Origin: Bowmanella pacifica
GTDB taxonomy: Bacteria > Pseudomonadota > Gammaproteobacteria > Enterobacterales > Alteromonadaceae
Reading direction: 5' to 3'
NCBI RefSeq assembly: GCF_014645355.1
Contig: NZ_BMLS01000005.1
Location: 248,001 to 312,000 of the forward strand
Length of the DNA stretch: 64,000 nucleotides
The notes below the pieces were generated by a model. It made no database searches, was not told the DNA's origin, and worked only from the letters and a program-made list of their open reading frames with translations. The translations under genes and the position numbers were made by a program. Positions within the stretch are counted from its first letter, which is position 1. Each line of letters opens with the position of its first letter. Shown piece by piece: positions 63,216-64,000 of this stretch.

Positions 63216-63938
63216 ATGAAGCCGGCTCTGACCAGCAAAAAGCCTCGTTATCCCACTTCCTGGCAAGACCTACCCAGTGGTTTGCTATTGCAGCAAGTGG
63301 TGGCTGAGCGTTTGCGGGAGCCCAGTCGTCATTGGTTTGGCTACCATCTTTTGCAGGTCGGGCAGCTAAGTGCATCTATCGCATTGCCCGAATGTCCGAT
63401 TAAACACAAAGTCTCTGTACATAATGGCCTGGGGAAAGCGCCTGGTATAACAGCCAAAACCCGTCAGTTGCCTATTATGGAGCGCTGCATTGATGCCTGT
63501 GTTCTGGCCTTTGAACTGGACTTTGCCCAGGATCCACACCAAATCCTGCGCGAGGTAAACCGGGTGATGATGCCTGATGGGCACTTGGCCCTGATCGGCT
63601 TTAATCCGCTGAGTCTGGCAGGGCTTGCCAAATACATTCCGCTGCGTGCCGATAGCCTGCTGCATGATGCGCGCTGCTTCTCCATGATGCGTATTAAAGA
63701 CTGGATGCATTTGCTTGGCTTTGAAATTGTCGAGGAGCGCTGTCTGCTGCACACCGAACTGCTGTTTGACCGTCAGGTCAATCCAGACAATAAATTCCAG
63801 CGCTGGGCCAGCCATTACTGCCGCTGGTTTGGTTCGGTCTATATTCTGATTGGTAAGAAGCGCGAAATTCCCCTTTCGTTGCAAAAGCCCAAGTGGTCCC
63901 CCAAACCGGCCTTTATCGCCAAACAGGCCAACATATAA
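63216..63938 (+). CDS. SAM-dependent methyltransferase (class I, DUF-type)
   Basis: A 240-residue methyltransferase of the Methyltransf_11-like group. The acidic strand end and helix ACVLAFELDFAQDPHQILREVNRVMMPDGHLALIGFNPLSL is the visible motif IV region: D-P-H-x-x-L-R-E-x-x-R, P-x-G and the N-P strand. The classic GxGxG motif I is not clear (LLQVGQLSASIALPE). The gene is found divergent from gloB in many gammaproteobacteria. Substrate unknown. The start is ATG 63216; a bidirectional terminator follows at 63937. Confidence 0.8.
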   Translation: MKPALTSKKPRYPTSWQDLPSGLLLQQVVAERLREPSRHWFGYHLLQVGQLSASIALPECPIKHKVSVHNGLGKAPGITAKTRQLPIMERCIDACVLAFELDFAQDPHQILREVNRVMMPDGHLALIGFNPLSLAGLAKYIPLRADSLLHDARCFSMMRIKDWMHLLGFEIVEERCLLHTELLFDRQVNPDNKFQRWASHYCRWFGSVYILIGKKREIPLSLQKPKWSPKPAFIAKQANI

Positions 63939-63963
63939 AAAAAGCGCCCTGGGGCGCTTTTTT
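63937..63963. terminator. Bidirectional terminator
   Basis: A-rich arm, AGCGCCC, TG, GGGCGCT, T-rich arm: a strong stem flanked by seven A and seven T, as for convergent genes. Confidence 0.93.
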
Positions 63964-63966
63964 AAC

Positions 63967-64000
63967 TTACTTTACTTTCATACCCGGCTGGGCACCGCTG
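63967..64000 (-). CDS. Possible C-terminus of an unidentified minus-strand gene
   Basis: A minus-strand frame entering from the right edge ends at TAA 63969-63967, encoding ...SGAQPGMKVK. The shared terminator just beyond it supports a convergent gene. Too short to identify; another minus frame is also open. Confidence 0.3.
   Translation of the reverse strand, partial: SGAQPGMKVK

Overview
The window looks like a chromosomal segment of a marine gammaproteobacterium of the Alteromonadales (Alteromonadaceae-like). The support is indirect: about 50% GC, a lipB-lipA-ybeD cluster, mltD-gloB-methyltransferase order, katG, asnB, rimO, an ExeM-type secreted nuclease, a PEP-CTERM-like sorting signal, DUF3360 and DUF3025 proteins, and many membrane-signalling proteins. 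I did not assign a genus. I see no rRNA, tRNA or CRISPR array.

Layout. 1-3421: end of an M20 peptidase, then a secreted solute-binding protein, a one-helix membrane protein and a histidine kinase that look like one sensory unit, then a DUF2799 lipoprotein. 3701-10673 (minus strand): a PQQ-type sugar dehydrogenase, a large TPR protein that appears to carry a SET-methyltransferase-like domain, rimO and a chemoreceptor. 11140-17097: a patatin fused to an outer-membrane barrel, a membrane-anchored lipase, a diguanylate cyclase and a cyanophycinase-like protein. 17405-21867: a 1296-residue multidomain secreted nuclease ending in a dockerin, followed 17 bp later by a small cohesin protein with a PEP-CTERM-like tail. 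This is the most striking pair in the window. 21899-35799: a DUF418 membrane protein, an unknown membrane protein, metY, a TetR regulator divergent from a three-gene operon over a double palindromic operator, an mltD paralogue, an SDR, a DUF3360 permease, a GST, an AraC regulator and an EamA exporter.

35800-42860 is an accessory, eroded region. It has gene fragments (amidohydrolase, a second truncated EamA copy, an AAA P-loop stub), an IS3-family remnant, dispersed palindromic repeats, GGGTCAGGTT motifs, a PKD-domain secreted protein, a TolB-like propeller, a small membrane protein, a DJ-1 protein and an AT-rich orphan P-loop ATPase that looks horizontally acquired.

42860-64000 returns to core content: lipA, lipB and ybeD; a GxxExxY gene framed by two near-identical 81-bp hairpin repeats of 9-nt periodicity; an FMN glutamate-synthase-like protein; asnB; an OsmC protein; a c-type haem DUF3365 protein; katG; a degenerate GGDEF protein; an M28 peptidase; a DUF3025 protein; a NatAB-type ABC exporter; a poreless voltage-sensor-like membrane protein; a four-helix-bundle protein; mltD; gloB and a methyltransferase. 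Rho-independent terminators are visible after many units.

Gene calls rest on motifs I can read in the translations. Where the longest reading frame starts at a TTG/GTG or lacks a ribosome site, I moved the start to the codon supported by a Shine-Dalgarno sequence or a signal peptide.
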